A DNA stretch of 64,000 bases from Streptomyces sp. HUAS 15-9 (GTDB lineage: Bacteria; Actinomycetota; Actinomycetes; Streptomycetales; Streptomycetaceae), in contig NZ_CP106798.1 in NCBI RefSeq assembly GCF_025642155.1, positions 1,364,001 to 1,428,000 on the forward strand. The letters run 5' to 3'. The notes under the pieces are model-generated. The model was not told the origin of the DNA, ran no database searches, and saw nothing but the letters and a program-made list of their open reading frames with translations. The position numbers and the translations under genes are program-made. The stretch's first letter is position 1, and each line of letters opens with the position of its first letter. This document shows, piece after piece, positions 52,809 through 60,735 of this stretch.

Positions 52809-53279
52809 ATGGCCGCCACGAAAGATCCGCGCCCCTGCTCCATCGCCGACGCCCTTGCGCTCGTGGGCGAGAAGTACTCCTTGCTCGTGCTGCGGGAGGT
52901 GTGCCTGGGCAACGGCCGCTTCGACCAGCTGGTCCGCAACATCGGGGCCCCGCGCGACGTCCTGGCCACCCGGCTGCGCCGGCTCGTGGACGCGGGCATC
53001 CTCACCAAGCGCGCCTACAGCGAGCGCCCACAGCGCTTCGAGTACCGGCCCACACAGGCGGGCCTGGAGCTGGAACCGGTCCTGATGACCCTCAAGGAGT
53101 GGGGCGACCGCCATCTCCGCGCGGACGACGACCGCCCCATGGTGATCGAGCACATCTGCGGCAACGAACTCGTCCCGGTCCTCACCTGCTCGGCCTGTGG
53201 CGACCCCGTGCGCCACGAGGACCTCACGGCCCATCCGCAGGCCCCGGGCTGGACGCTCACGGGACCGTCGGCGGCGTAG
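52809..53279 (+). CDS. HxlR-family transcriptional regulator
   Basis: 156 residues. The HxlR winged helix begins at CSIADALALVGEKYSLLVLR, with FDQLVRNIGAPRDVLATRL as recognition region. The C terminus adds a CSACGD segment, a possible metal or redox site (with HICGN upstream). Divergence from the thiolase and the twin repeats between them point to direct control of that gene. ATG 52809 fits the family start. Confidence 0.87.
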   Translation: MAATKDPRPCSIADALALVGEKYSLLVLREVCLGNGRFDQLVRNIGAPRDVLATRLRRLVDAGILTKRAYSERPQRFEYRPTQAGLELEPVLMTLKEWGDRHLRADDDRPMVIEHICGNELVPVLTCSACGDPVRHEDLTAHPQAPGWTLTGPSAA

Positions 53280-53303
53280 GCGGCCCTACGACCCCTGCCG
53301 ACG

Positions 53304-53374
53304 CACGTCGGGCCCACACGCGTCGAGCCCATACGCATCGAACCCCTACACGTCGGGCCCATACACATCGAGCC
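53304..53374. repeat. 15-bp tandem repeat, nearly five units
   Basis: Units of the form CACGTCGGGCCCAYA repeat at 53304, 53319, 53334, 53349 and 53364. They overlap the 3' end of the cupin remnant (its last codons CGRLDVYGPDV are one unit), so the array probably grew from that end by slippage. Confidence 0.7.
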
Positions 53375-53930
53375 GCCCGCACATCCCGAACTTCCCGCGG
53401 AACGAAGGCTGTTCGGCCCGTACGACGGCCTCGGCCAGGTGGGAGACATCGCCCCGTCCGAGGCGGTCGAGCTGCTCCCCGTGGCCGCCGCCGCGGCCTC
53501 GGCGCCGCGCCGCCAGCGCTCGCGCCACTCGGCGAGCCGGGGCCGTACCAGCGCGGCGGCGGCCCGGTGGAAGGCGGCGAGCGTCTCGGGGCCGGAGTCC
53601 TCGCGCAGCGCCCGGTAGCCCCGCAGCGCGAGGTCGCGCCGGGCACGGGCGGCCCGCGCCTGTTCGGCCTCCGGCACGTCCGCCGGGATCGTGGTGGCGG
53701 CGGCGTACGTCCACGGGTCGGCCAGACACTCCGGGGGCAGCGTGAGCACCGCGTCGCCCGTCTCGGGCAGCCCGCTGTTCTGCATGAGGACGGTGATGCG
53801 CAGATCGTCCTCATTGACGAGCCGATGGATGGTGCCCGGCGTGAACCAGGCCACCGTGCCGGGCTCCAGGGGCGTCACCTCGTACCCCGACGTGGTGAGC
53901 GTCTGCATGGCACCCCGCCCGGCGGTGCGA
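53346..53930 (-). pseudogene. Cupin-domain protein remnant, 5'-truncated and frameshifted
   Basis: The residual frame contains YEVTPLEPGTVAWFTPGTIH and HRLVNEDDLRITVLMQNSGL, typical of the second half of a Streptomyces cupin protein, then a helical tail. The frame shifts at a C run (53477-53480 on the plus strand) and continues as EQLDRLGRGDVSHLAEAVV to a stop at 53346. The 5' half, including the first cupin motif, is gone; sequence passes directly into a PmoA fragment. Loss by deletion plus a one-base indel is inferred. Confidence 0.65.
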
Positions 53931-54137
53931 CAGGCCCTTGTGCCAGCGGTGGTCGTTGGGCCGGTAGTCGGTGACGACGCCGCCCGCCAGGGTGCGCATC
54001 GGGTGGAGGTACGGCTTCGGCGCCTCCCAGGCCGCCTCCGGCCGGTAGACATAGGCGAACAGCTCGACGCCGGTGACGGGTTCGGTCACCGTGATCCGGT
54101 CGCCGTGGGCGTGGACGACGCGCAGTTCGCCGCTCAC
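53931..54137 (-). pseudogene. PmoA (DUF6807)-like protein, 3' part deleted
   Basis: Only about 68 codons remain: LRVVHAHGDRITVTEPVTGV, LFAYVYRPEAAWEAPKPYLH and DYRPNDHRWHKGL, the N-terminal signature of PmoA-family proteins (normally about 280-330 residues). After HKGL the sequence joins cupin-gene material. The GTG start overlaps the stop of the upstream oxidoreductase (GTGA), so this was once a coupled operon. PmoA-family genes often accompany Gfo/Idh/MocA enzymes in sugar catabolism. Confidence 0.65.
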
Positions 54138-55282
54138 GCGGACACCTCCGCGCGCCCGGCCGGCGCCCAGCCGGGGGCACCGCCGTGCAGGGCGGTGTAG
54201 TACGGATCCCCCGGTCCGATCTCCCCCGCGCGCACGGTCGTGTCGGTGAACGCCGACTTGTAGAGCGCGGTGATCAGCTCCAGGCTGGTGCGCCCGTCCG
54301 GGCCGCTGCTGCGCGGCCGCTCCCCGGCACGCATGCTCGCGACCAGCTCACGCAGCTGGGCCAGGTGCGAGCTGGGCACGTCCGGACCGAAGTCCCGCCA
54401 GGCCGCCGCCTGCTCGCCGGGCACGTCCGGGGCCGGGGTGATGCGCCAGTCGCCGTTGCTATGGCCGTAGAGGTGGGTCAGTTCGACGGTGGCGCGCTCG
54501 CAGTCGATGCGGATGCGGCTGACCTCGTCGGGGCTCAGGACGCTGTTCACGACGGTCGCGAGGGCGCCGCTCGCGAAGCGGACCAGGGCGGTCGAGACGT
54601 CCTCCGTCTCCACGTCGTGGACCAGCCGTCCGGCCATCGCCCGCACCTCGCTCCACGGGCCGAGCAGGTCGAGCAGGAGGTCCATCTGATGGATGCCGTG
54701 TCCCATGGCCGGGCCGCCGCCCTCGGTGTGCCAGCGACCGCGCCAGGGCACGGCGTAGTACGCGCTGTCCCGTTACCAGGTGGTCTGGCAGTGCGCCACG
54801 AGCGGCCGTCCCAGCGTCCCCTCGGCGAGCAGCCGCCGCACATGCCGGGAACCGGAGCCGAAGCGGTGCTGGAAGACGATCGCCGCGTACGGGCCGCCGA
54901 CCGGGCCCTCCGCCGCCTCGACGGCGTCGAAGTCGGCCAGTGTCGGCACCGGCGGCTTCTCGCACCACACCCAGGCCCCGGAGCGCAGCGCGGCCACGGT
55001 CTGCTCGCGGTGCAGCGTCGGCGGCGTGCAGATGGTGACCAGGTCGGGCCGCTGCTCCCGGAGCATACGGTCCAGGTCGGTGTAGGCGTGCGTGATGCCG
55101 GCCTCCGCGCAGAAGGCCCCGACCGCGCCCGCGTCGATGTCGACGGCTGCCACGACCTCCGTCTCCCCCTCCTCGGCGAGCCGGGCGAGCGCGGGCAGAT
55201 GGGAACCGCGTCCCATGGCGCCGGTGCCGATGACGGCGGCCCTGATGCGCCTGCCGGTGAGCGGGGCAGTGGAGCGGGGCAT
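54134..55282 (-). pseudogene. Gfo/Idh/MocA oxidoreductase interrupted by an ochre codon
   Basis: The N-terminal Rossmann part (AAVIGTGAMGRGSHLPALAR, EKPPVPTLADFDAVE) ends at TAA (54773-54775 on the plus strand as TTA) after QTTW. The same frame then continues RDSAYYAVPWRGRW and GHGIHQMDLLLDLLGPW to 54134, the substrate-binding half with the catalytic GHGIHQMD histidines. A TAC-to-TAA change would explain the break. The full enzyme would be about 382 residues and use NAD(P) on a sugar substrate. The start at ATG 55282 is preferred; GTG 55297 is possible. Confidence 0.8.
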
Positions 55283-55583
55283 GGGCGTGATCAGCACTCC
55301 TCCGGGACGGGGCGGGCAGGGTGGCGAGTGATACGGCACTCGGTGCGGCAAGTCGTGTGGCAAACCGCGCAGCAAGCGCTTTCTCACGCTGCAAAGTAAG
55401 CGGCGGTCCGGCGGACGGTCAACACCCCGGGTCGGTAAGCGGCTGGTAAAGGCCTGCCCAAACCCCCTGCGTCCGGGCCGTCATGGCGGGGCGCTACGCT
55501 GCCTTCGGCACACATGATCACCACTCAAATGATGATCACCTTCACCGGACACTTCCCGATCAGCGCTTGGACGCCTTAACTCC
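55283..55583. other. Non-coding gap between decayed operon and uppP
   Basis: About 300 nt without a gene. It contains the LacI-type operator at 55372-55383 and, near uppP, a 9-base direct repeat ATGATCACC at 55514-55522 and 55532-55540, which may be a site for uppP control. No Shine-Dalgarno is evident for uppP. Confidence 0.45.
55372..55383. promoter_or_regulatory. LacI-family operator upstream of the decayed operon
   Basis: GCAAGCGCTTTC contains the palindromic core AAGCGCTT (55374-55381), the classic LacI/GalR half-site pair. It lies about 90 nt upstream of the oxidoreductase start. No LacI regulator gene is in the window, so the regulator would act from elsewhere. Confidence 0.65.
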
Positions 55584-56459
55584 ATGTCTTGGTTTGAATC
55601 GCTCGTCCTCGGACTCGTCCAGGGGCTGACCGAGTTCCTCCCCGTCTCCTCCAGCGCGCATCTGCGGCTGACCGCGGCCTTCTCGGGCTGGAAGGATCCG
55701 GGTGCGGCCTTCACGGCGATCACCCAGATCGGCACGGAGGCCGCGGTGTTGATCTACTTCCGCAAGGACATCGGGCGGATCATCTCGGCCTGGTTCCGGT
55801 CGCTGTTCGACAAGGCGATGCGCCAGGACCACGACGCCCAGATGGGGTGGCTGGTGATCGTGGGATCCATCCCCATCGGCGTGCTGGGCGTGACGCTGAA
55901 GGACCAGATCGAGGGGCCGTTCCGTGATCTGCGGATCACGGCGACCATGCTCGTCGTGGTCGGCATCGTCATCGGCATCGCCGACCGGCTGGCCGCGCGC
56001 GACGAGACGGGTGGCCGGCACCGGGCGCCGAAGCAGCGCAAGACCCTGGAGAACCTCCGCGTCAAGGACGGCCTGATCTTCGGCCTCTGCCAGGCCTGCG
56101 CCCTCATCCCGGGCGTCTCCCGCTCCGGCGCCACGATCAGCGGCGGCCTGTTCATGGGCTACAAGCGCGAGGCGGCGGCCCGCTATTCGTTCCTGCTCGC
56201 CATTCCGGCGGTGCTCGCCTCCGGGGTGTTCGAGCTGAAGGACGCCGCGGGAAGCGGGCACGTGGCATGGGGGCCGACGCTCTTCGCGACGGTGATCGCG
56301 TTCGCGTCCGGTTATGCGGTCATCGCCTGGTTCATGAAGTTCATCTCGTCGAAGAGCTTCATGCCGTTCGTCTGGTACCGGATCGCCCTGGGCATCGTCA
56401 TCATCGCGCTGGTGGCGACGGGGGCACTCAGCCCGCACGCGGCCGAGTCCGCGGGCTAG
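55584..56459 (+). CDS. uppP: Undecaprenyl-diphosphate phosphatase UppP (BacA)
   Basis: 291 residues, about eight membrane helices. Both conserved catalytic motifs are visible: [14 protein letters not shown] near the N terminus and [13 protein letters not shown] in the middle. The enzyme converts undecaprenyl pyrophosphate to the monophosphate on the outer membrane face, recycling the peptidoglycan carrier, and overproduction gives bacitracin resistance. It is followed by a strong terminator. Confidence 0.93.
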   Translation: MSWFESLVLGLVQGLTEFLPVSSSAHLRLTAAFSGWKDPGAAFTAITQIGTEAAVLIYFRKDIGRIISAWFRSLFDKAMRQDHDAQMGWLVIVGSIPIGVLGVTLKDQIEGPFRDLRITATMLVVVGIVIGIADRLAARDETGGRHRAPKQRKTLENLRVKDGLIFGLCQACALIPGVSRSGATISGGLFMGYKREAAARYSFLLAIPAVLASGVFELKDAAGSGHVAWGPTLFATVIAFASGYAVIAWFMKFISSKSFMPFVWYRIALGIVIIALVATGALSPHAAESAG

Positions 56460-56483
56460 CCGAAGGCGACTCATCTCGGCCAT

Positions 56484-56518
56484 CCCCCAAAGGCCCGTGT
56501 ACTGAAGGGCTTTGGGGG
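56484..56518 (+). terminator. Terminator of uppP
   Basis: CCCCCAAAG (56484-56492) pairs with CTTTGGGGG (56510-56518), and an inner GCCC/GGGC pairing extends the stem. It is 25 nt after the uppP stop. Confidence 0.8.
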
Positions 56519-56707
56519 CGTCGTACCCGGGTGCGGCAAGGGCGAAGGCGCTCGCTGTGCCGAGCGGCCGTCACCGTGCCGCGGTGTGCGGTCGCGCAAG
56601 AGCCGTGGCTCGCGTATGCCTTCACCGTCGCGGCCGTGACCAACCACATACGGTCTGAGTAGCGGTCCGGTAGCGCAGTGTCAGTACTTGCCCCTAGGCT
56701 TGTCCGC

Positions 56708-56887
56708 ATGTCCCCCGATTCCATGGCCCGTGGTTCCGTGCGGTCTGCTGCAGAGGTGAACGAGCAGATCCGGGCGCTGTGGCTGCGTGCGGGCGGATAC
56801 CTGTCGGCCCAGGACCGCACGGAGTACGAGTTGCTGGTGGTCGAGTGGGCCGAGGCGATCCGCGACGAGATCATCGAGGCGGCCTGA
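56708..56887 (+). CDS. Small acidic protein of 59 residues, conserved-looking
   Basis: The product has an N-terminal basic stretch, then EVNEQIRALWLRAGGYLSAQ and DRTEYELLVVEWAEAIRDEI, a two-helix acidic protein with good Streptomyces codon bias. TAGGCT at 56695-56700 lies 7 nt before ATG 56708, indicating a leaderless promoter. Function unknown; no family name is recalled with certainty. Confidence 0.65.
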   Translation: MSPDSMARGSVRSAAEVNEQIRALWLRAGGYLSAQDRTEYELLVVEWAEAIRDEIIEAA

Positions 56888-57307
56888 GCCCGCGGCGGCA
56901 TCAGCGGGGCGGTGACGGCGCCGATGTCCCGCGCGGCCATGGACACCGGGTGGGCCCCGGGCACGGGACACGGGAGCGGTACTCCGACGACCCGCATACC
57001 CGTGACGATCGTCCCTGTCTCCCCCCGCAACTCCCACCACAGCAGCCGTTTCCGCCGACACGCGCCACAAAGGATGCCCCCGGAGTGAGGGCCCGGTCAC
57101 CGTTCGTGCCGCAGTGACAGATCTGATGCCCCATCCGATGTGTGACGTGTGGGGAAGGTGAGCACAGTGATGCTGTTGATGCAGACAATGCGAAGCATGC
57201 GGTGTGAATGTGATGATCTTCGCCGCGATGTGACCGAAAGAGGCAGTCCCTTACGCAAGGGCGCGTAACAGCTGCGTACAACCGCTTTGCACCCGTGGAG
57301 GTTCCGA
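56888..57307. other. Non-coding region upstream of the graspetide genes
   Basis: 420 nt with no convincing gene. The part from about 57110 to 57290 is AT-richer than average and rich in GATG words. A perfect inverted repeat TTACGC-N6-GCGTAA (57251-57268) lies 40 nt before the precursor gene and is a candidate operator or leader hairpin. Confidence 0.45.
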
Positions 57308-57499
57308 GTGCGACCATTCACCCTCAACTACGCCCTGCCCAAGGCGTTTCCGACCGTGGTGACGCCGTACCACTTCGACGAGACCCGTCAGTTGAACGTG
57401 CTTCCCGACGGCCGACCCGCCGTCAGTGACCCGGACCTGCTGCTGGCTGTCGGCACGACCACGTCCACCGCCGGTTCCCAGACCCACTTCGATGACTGA
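57308..57499 (+). CDS. tgmA: ATP-grasp-modified RiPP precursor (graspetide-type)
   Basis: 63 residues. The leader begins MRPFTLNYALPKAFP, a form shared by putative ATP-grasp target peptides of actinobacteria. The C-terminal core, about residues 49-63, is GTTTSTAGSQTHFDD: several Thr/Ser hydroxyls precede a terminal Asp pair, the donors and acceptors needed for side-chain ester crosslinks. GTG 57308 is supported by GGAGG six nt upstream. The ligase gene follows after 14 nt. The exact crosslinks cannot be read from sequence. Confidence 0.87.
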   Translation: MRPFTLNYALPKAFPTVVTPYHFDETRQLNVLPDGRPAVSDPDLLLAVGTTTSTAGSQTHFDD

Positions 57500-57513
57500 C
57501 GCTTCGTAACCGA

Positions 57514-58470
57514 ATGACCGTATTGATCCTCACGTCCGAAGAGGACGTGACCGCCGACATGGTGGTGGCCAAGCTGCATGAGAAGGGGACCCCTTTCGTG
57601 CGGCTGGACCCTGCCGATCTGCCGGACAAGGTCGTGTTGTCCGCCCACTACGCCCACGGCGACTTCGACGGCCACCTGTCCGTGAACGGCCATGTGCTCA
57701 GCATGGGAGGCCTGCGCTCCGTATGGGTGCGCAGGCCCGGCGAACCGGCGGCGCACGCGACACACCCCTCGCCGTGGCTGACCGCCGAGGCCCGTCAGGC
57801 GCTGTTCGGGATGCTCTTCTCCACCTCCACCCGGTGGATGAACCATCCGCGCAACGCCGACCGGGCCCGCCTGAAGCCCTGGCAGTTGAAGATGGCTCAC
57901 CTCAGTGGCTTCGCCGTACCGCCGACCGTCTTCACCACGGCCCCGCGCCTGGCACGGCAGTTCGCGGAGGAGCACCGGCACGTGGTGGTGAAGTCCGCCT
58001 CGGGACCGCCGCCCGGAGACCCCGGCGTGGCCCTGCCCACCACCCTGATCGGGCCCGACGCGGACTTCTCGGCCGTCGCGGCCGGCCCCGCGCTGCTGCA
58101 GCGTTACATCCCCAAGCGCGCCGACATCCGTCTGACCTGTGTCGGCACACGGCTGTTCGCCGCACGGAAGACGGCCGAGCCGGACCAGGTCGACGGGCGC
58201 TACGGCGACACCGGGCACGGCTGGGAGCCGGTCCCGGTGCCCGAACGCGTCGGCCGACCGGTGCGCGAGTACCTCGCCCTCGCCGGACTGGCGTACGCCG
58301 CCTTCGACTTCGCCGAGGACGAGGACGGCGTGTGGTGGTTCCTGGAGTGCAATCAGGGCGGCCAGTTCGGATTCATCGAACTGGAGACCGGACAGCCGGT
58401 GTCGGAGGCGGTCGCCCTGTGGCTGTCACAGTGCACGGCGGCCGGCCGTGTGCCAGAACTCCACTGGTGA
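57514..58470 (+). CDS. tgmB: ATP-grasp ribosomal peptide maturase
   Basis: 318 residues. It starts with a pre-ATP-grasp domain (VLILTSEEDVTADMVVAKLH), then an ATP-grasp fold: HVVVKSASGPPPGD for nucleotide binding, LLQRYIPKRADIRLTCVGTR and the metal-binding WWFLECNQGGQFGFIE. Related enzymes (fuscimiditide- and SAV_5884-type) join Thr/Ser hydroxyls to Asp/Glu side chains as esters. The usual third gene, a protein-isoaspartate-methyltransferase-like enzyme, is absent; a SnoaL-like gene follows instead. It is likely co-transcribed with the precursor. Confidence 0.88.
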   Translation: MTVLILTSEEDVTADMVVAKLHEKGTPFVRLDPADLPDKVVLSAHYAHGDFDGHLSVNGHVLSMGGLRSVWVRRPGEPAAHATHPSPWLTAEARQALFGMLFSTSTRWMNHPRNADRARLKPWQLKMAHLSGFAVPPTVFTTAPRLARQFAEEHRHVVVKSASGPPPGDPGVALPTTLIGPDADFSAVAAGPALLQRYIPKRADIRLTCVGTRLFAARKTAEPDQVDGRYGDTGHGWEPVPVPERVGRPVREYLALAGLAYAAFDFAEDEDGVWWFLECNQGGQFGFIELETGQPVSEAVALWLSQCTAAGRVPELHW

Positions 58471-58500
58471 GCGGTCACCGTACGCCTGCCGCTCCGACCT

Positions 58501-58542
58501 CACGCACGGCGGCGTTCGGCGCCAAGGGCGCCGCTGTGCGTG
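58501..58542 (+). terminator. Terminator of the graspetide gene pair
   Basis: CACGCACGGCGGCG (58501-58514) pairs with CGCCGCTGTGCGTG (58529-58542) over 14 bp with one G-U pair, 30 nt after the ATP-grasp stop. Confidence 0.7.
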
Positions 58543-58612
58543 GTCGGGTATGGCCACCGAATGTCCCCGCACACCTCTTGGCTCCGCCCGTCCCGTGCCC
58601 AACACTGTGCCG

Positions 58613-59098
58613 ATGACGCAGCGCGTGGAGCTCGCGACCGTGATGGACCGGCTGGCTGTGGACGGCGTGGTCACCGAGTACGCGGTGGCCGTGGACGACG
58701 GTGACTGGGCGGCGTACCGGACACTGTTCACCAGGGACGGACGGGCGGACTACCGTTCCGCCGGCGGGATCGAGGGGGATGCCGGCCAGGTCGCCGGATG
58801 GCTGGCCGAGAGCCTGGGGCTGTTCTCGATGCGGCAGCATCTCATCGTCAACCGCCGGATACGGTTCGGGGTCCTGGAGCAGGACACCGGGGACACCGCG
58901 CGGGTGCAGGCCGACTACGTCAATCCGATGCGGTTCGCGGGCGGCGACGGCGGATCCACGGCGCCGGACTTCGTGTGCGGCGGCCGGTACTCCTTCGCAC
59001 TGCTGCGGACGGCCGAGGGCTGGCGGCTGCGCGAGGTCGTCGTCCAGGAGAAGTGGCGCCGTCTGCCCGACCGGCTCCCGGCTCCGGTGACCGGCTGA
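58613..59098 (+). CDS. SnoaL-like/nuclear transport factor 2-fold protein
   Basis: 161 residues. An N-terminal helix pair (DRLAVDGVVTEYAVAVDDGD) and YRTLFTRDGRADYRS, followed by curved-sheet strands such as HLIVNRRIRF, indicate the SnoaL_4 type fold. Members act as dehydratases, isomerases or small-molecule-binding proteins; the exact role is unknown. It lies behind the graspetide terminator, so it is probably a separate unit. Confidence 0.8.
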   Translation: MTQRVELATVMDRLAVDGVVTEYAVAVDDGDWAAYRTLFTRDGRADYRSAGGIEGDAGQVAGWLAESLGLFSMRQHLIVNRRIRFGVLEQDTGDTARVQADYVNPMRFAGGDGGSTAPDFVCGGRYSFALLRTAEGWRLREVVVQEKWRRLPDRLPAPVTG

Positions 59099-59169
59099 GC
59101 CGAGGCCCTCTGTCCGGGAGGGCACCCCGGCGGCGACACTGGAAGGAGCGGCTGGGTAGGAGGCGACGT

Positions 59170-60735
59170 ATGAAGACGATCGATCGCTGGCTCGCCTCCC
59201 CGTGGCGTCGTTCCGCCGCAGCCGTCCTCGCCGGAGCCCTGCCCGTGTTCGCCTTCCCGGCACCCGCGCTGTGGTGGTTCGCGTACGTCGCCCTGGTCCC
59301 CTGGCTCCTGCTCGCCCGCTCGGCCCCGACCGGGAAGCGGGCGGTGTACGACGGCTGGCTGGGCGGGTTCGGGTTCATGGTGGCGGTGCACCACTGGCTG
59401 CTGCCCAGCCTGAATGTCTTCCTCTTCCTGATCGCCGGGCTGCTGGGCGCGCTCTGGGCACCCTGGGGCTGGCTGGTGCGCCGGTTCCTGGCCGGGGTGC
59501 CCTCGCCGGGCCGGGGCACGGCCGCCCTGGTGGTGCTGCCGTCCGGCTGGCTGGCGGTGGAGCTCGTACGGTCCTGGCAGGGGCTCGGCGGTCCCTGGGG
59601 CCTGCTCGGCTCCAGCCAGTGGCAGGTGGAACCGGCGCTGCGGCTCGCCTCGGTGGGCGGGGTGTGGCTGCTCAGCTTCCTGGTGGTGGCCGTCAATGTC
59701 GCGGTCACCATGCTGGTGGCGATACGCGCGGTCCGTGTACCCGCCCTCGCCTCGCTGGTCGCCACGGCCGCCGCGACCTCGGCGGCCTGGGTGTGGTCGC
59801 CCCGCCCGGACGTCGACGGACGGGTCAGGATCGCCGTCGTACAGCCCGGTGTGATCAAGGGCGCCGACCAGCGCTTCGACCGCGAGGAACAGCTCACCCG
59901 GGGGCTCGTCGGGCAGCGCCTCGACCTGATCGTCTGGGGTGAGAGCAGCATCGGCTTCGACCTGGGCGACCGGCCGGACCTGGCGAGACGGGTGGCGGCC
60001 CTGTCCCGGCAGACCGGCGCGGACATCCTGGTCAACGTGGACGCCCGCCGCTCCGACCGGCCCGGCATCTACAAGAGCTCGGTCCTGATCGGCCCGGACG
60101 GCCCGACCGGCGCCCGCTACGACAAGATGCGGCTCGTCCCGTTCGGTGAGTACATCCCGGCCCGCTCGGTGCTGGGCTGGGCCACCTCGGTCGGCAAGGC
60201 GGCGGGCGAGGACCGTCGGCGCGGCACCGAGCAGGTGGTGATGGACGTCGGGCACGGGCTGCGCATCGGCCCCATGGTGTGCTTCGAGACCGCGTTCCCG
60301 GACATGAGCCGGCACCTCGCGCAGGACGGTGCCGACGTGCTGCTCGGCCAGTCCGCGACGTCGACGTTCCAGCAGAGCTGGGCCCCCGAGCAGCATGCCT
60401 CGCTGGCCGCGCTGCGCGCCGCCGAGACCGGCCGTCCCATGGTGCACGCGACGCTGACCGGCGTCTCGGCCGTCTACGGCCCGAGCGGAGAGCGCCTGGG
60501 CCCCTGGCTCGGCACAGGCGCGAGCATCGCCCAGGTGTACGAGGTGCCCCTGGCCCATGGCATCACTCCGTACGTCCGCTACGGCGACTGGCCGGTGAAG
60601 GGCGCCCTGCTCGCGCTGGCCGCCCTGGGCGTGACCGAGGGCGTACGGGCGGTCAGGCTGCGCCGGAGCTCTCCTGGACCGCGTGTACGACCCGCTCGCA
60701 CAGTTCGTGAGTCGCCAGTGCGTCACGGGCACTGA
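59170..60735 (+). CDS. lnt: Apolipoprotein N-acyltransferase
   Basis: 521 residues. The N-terminal six to seven membrane helices precede a nitrilase-type domain with the catalytic triad Glu258 (WGESS), Lys319 (YDKMRLVPFGEY) and Cys371 (MVCFETAFPD). Lnt adds the third acyl chain to lipoproteins; Streptomyces carry such homologues. AGGAGG precedes ATG 59170. Its 3' end runs 83 nt into the opposite-strand oxidoreductase gene. Confidence 0.9.
   Translation: MKTIDRWLASPWRRSAAAVLAGALPVFAFPAPALWWFAYVALVPWLLLARSAPTGKRAVYDGWLGGFGFMVAVHHWLLPSLNVFLFLIAGLLGALWAPWGWLVRRFLAGVPSPGRGTAALVVLPSGWLAVELVRSWQGLGGPWGLLGSSQWQVEPALRLASVGGVWLLSFLVVAVNVAVTMLVAIRAVRVPALASLVATAAATSAAWVWSPRPDVDGRVRIAVVQPGVIKGADQRFDREEQLTRGLVGQRLDLIVWGESSIGFDLGDRPDLARRVAALSRQTGADILVNVDARRSDRPGIYKSSVLIGPDGPTGARYDKMRLVPFGEYIPARSVLGWATSVGKAAGEDRRRGTEQVVMDVGHGLRIGPMVCFETAFPDMSRHLAQDGADVLLGQSATSTFQQSWAPEQHASLAALRAAETGRPMVHATLTGVSAVYGPSGERLGPWLGTGASIAQVYEVPLAHGITPYVRYGDWPVKGALLALAALGVTEGVRAVRLRRSSPGPRVRPARTVRESPVRHGH

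Noticed and set aside
53304..53374. CRISPR array
   Set aside because: The 15-bp units are contiguous without unique spacers, and no cas gene is present.
56428..57030. Minus-strand frame of 200 codons near uppP
   Set aside because: It spans the uppP terminator and is antisense to the small protein gene, with no domain.
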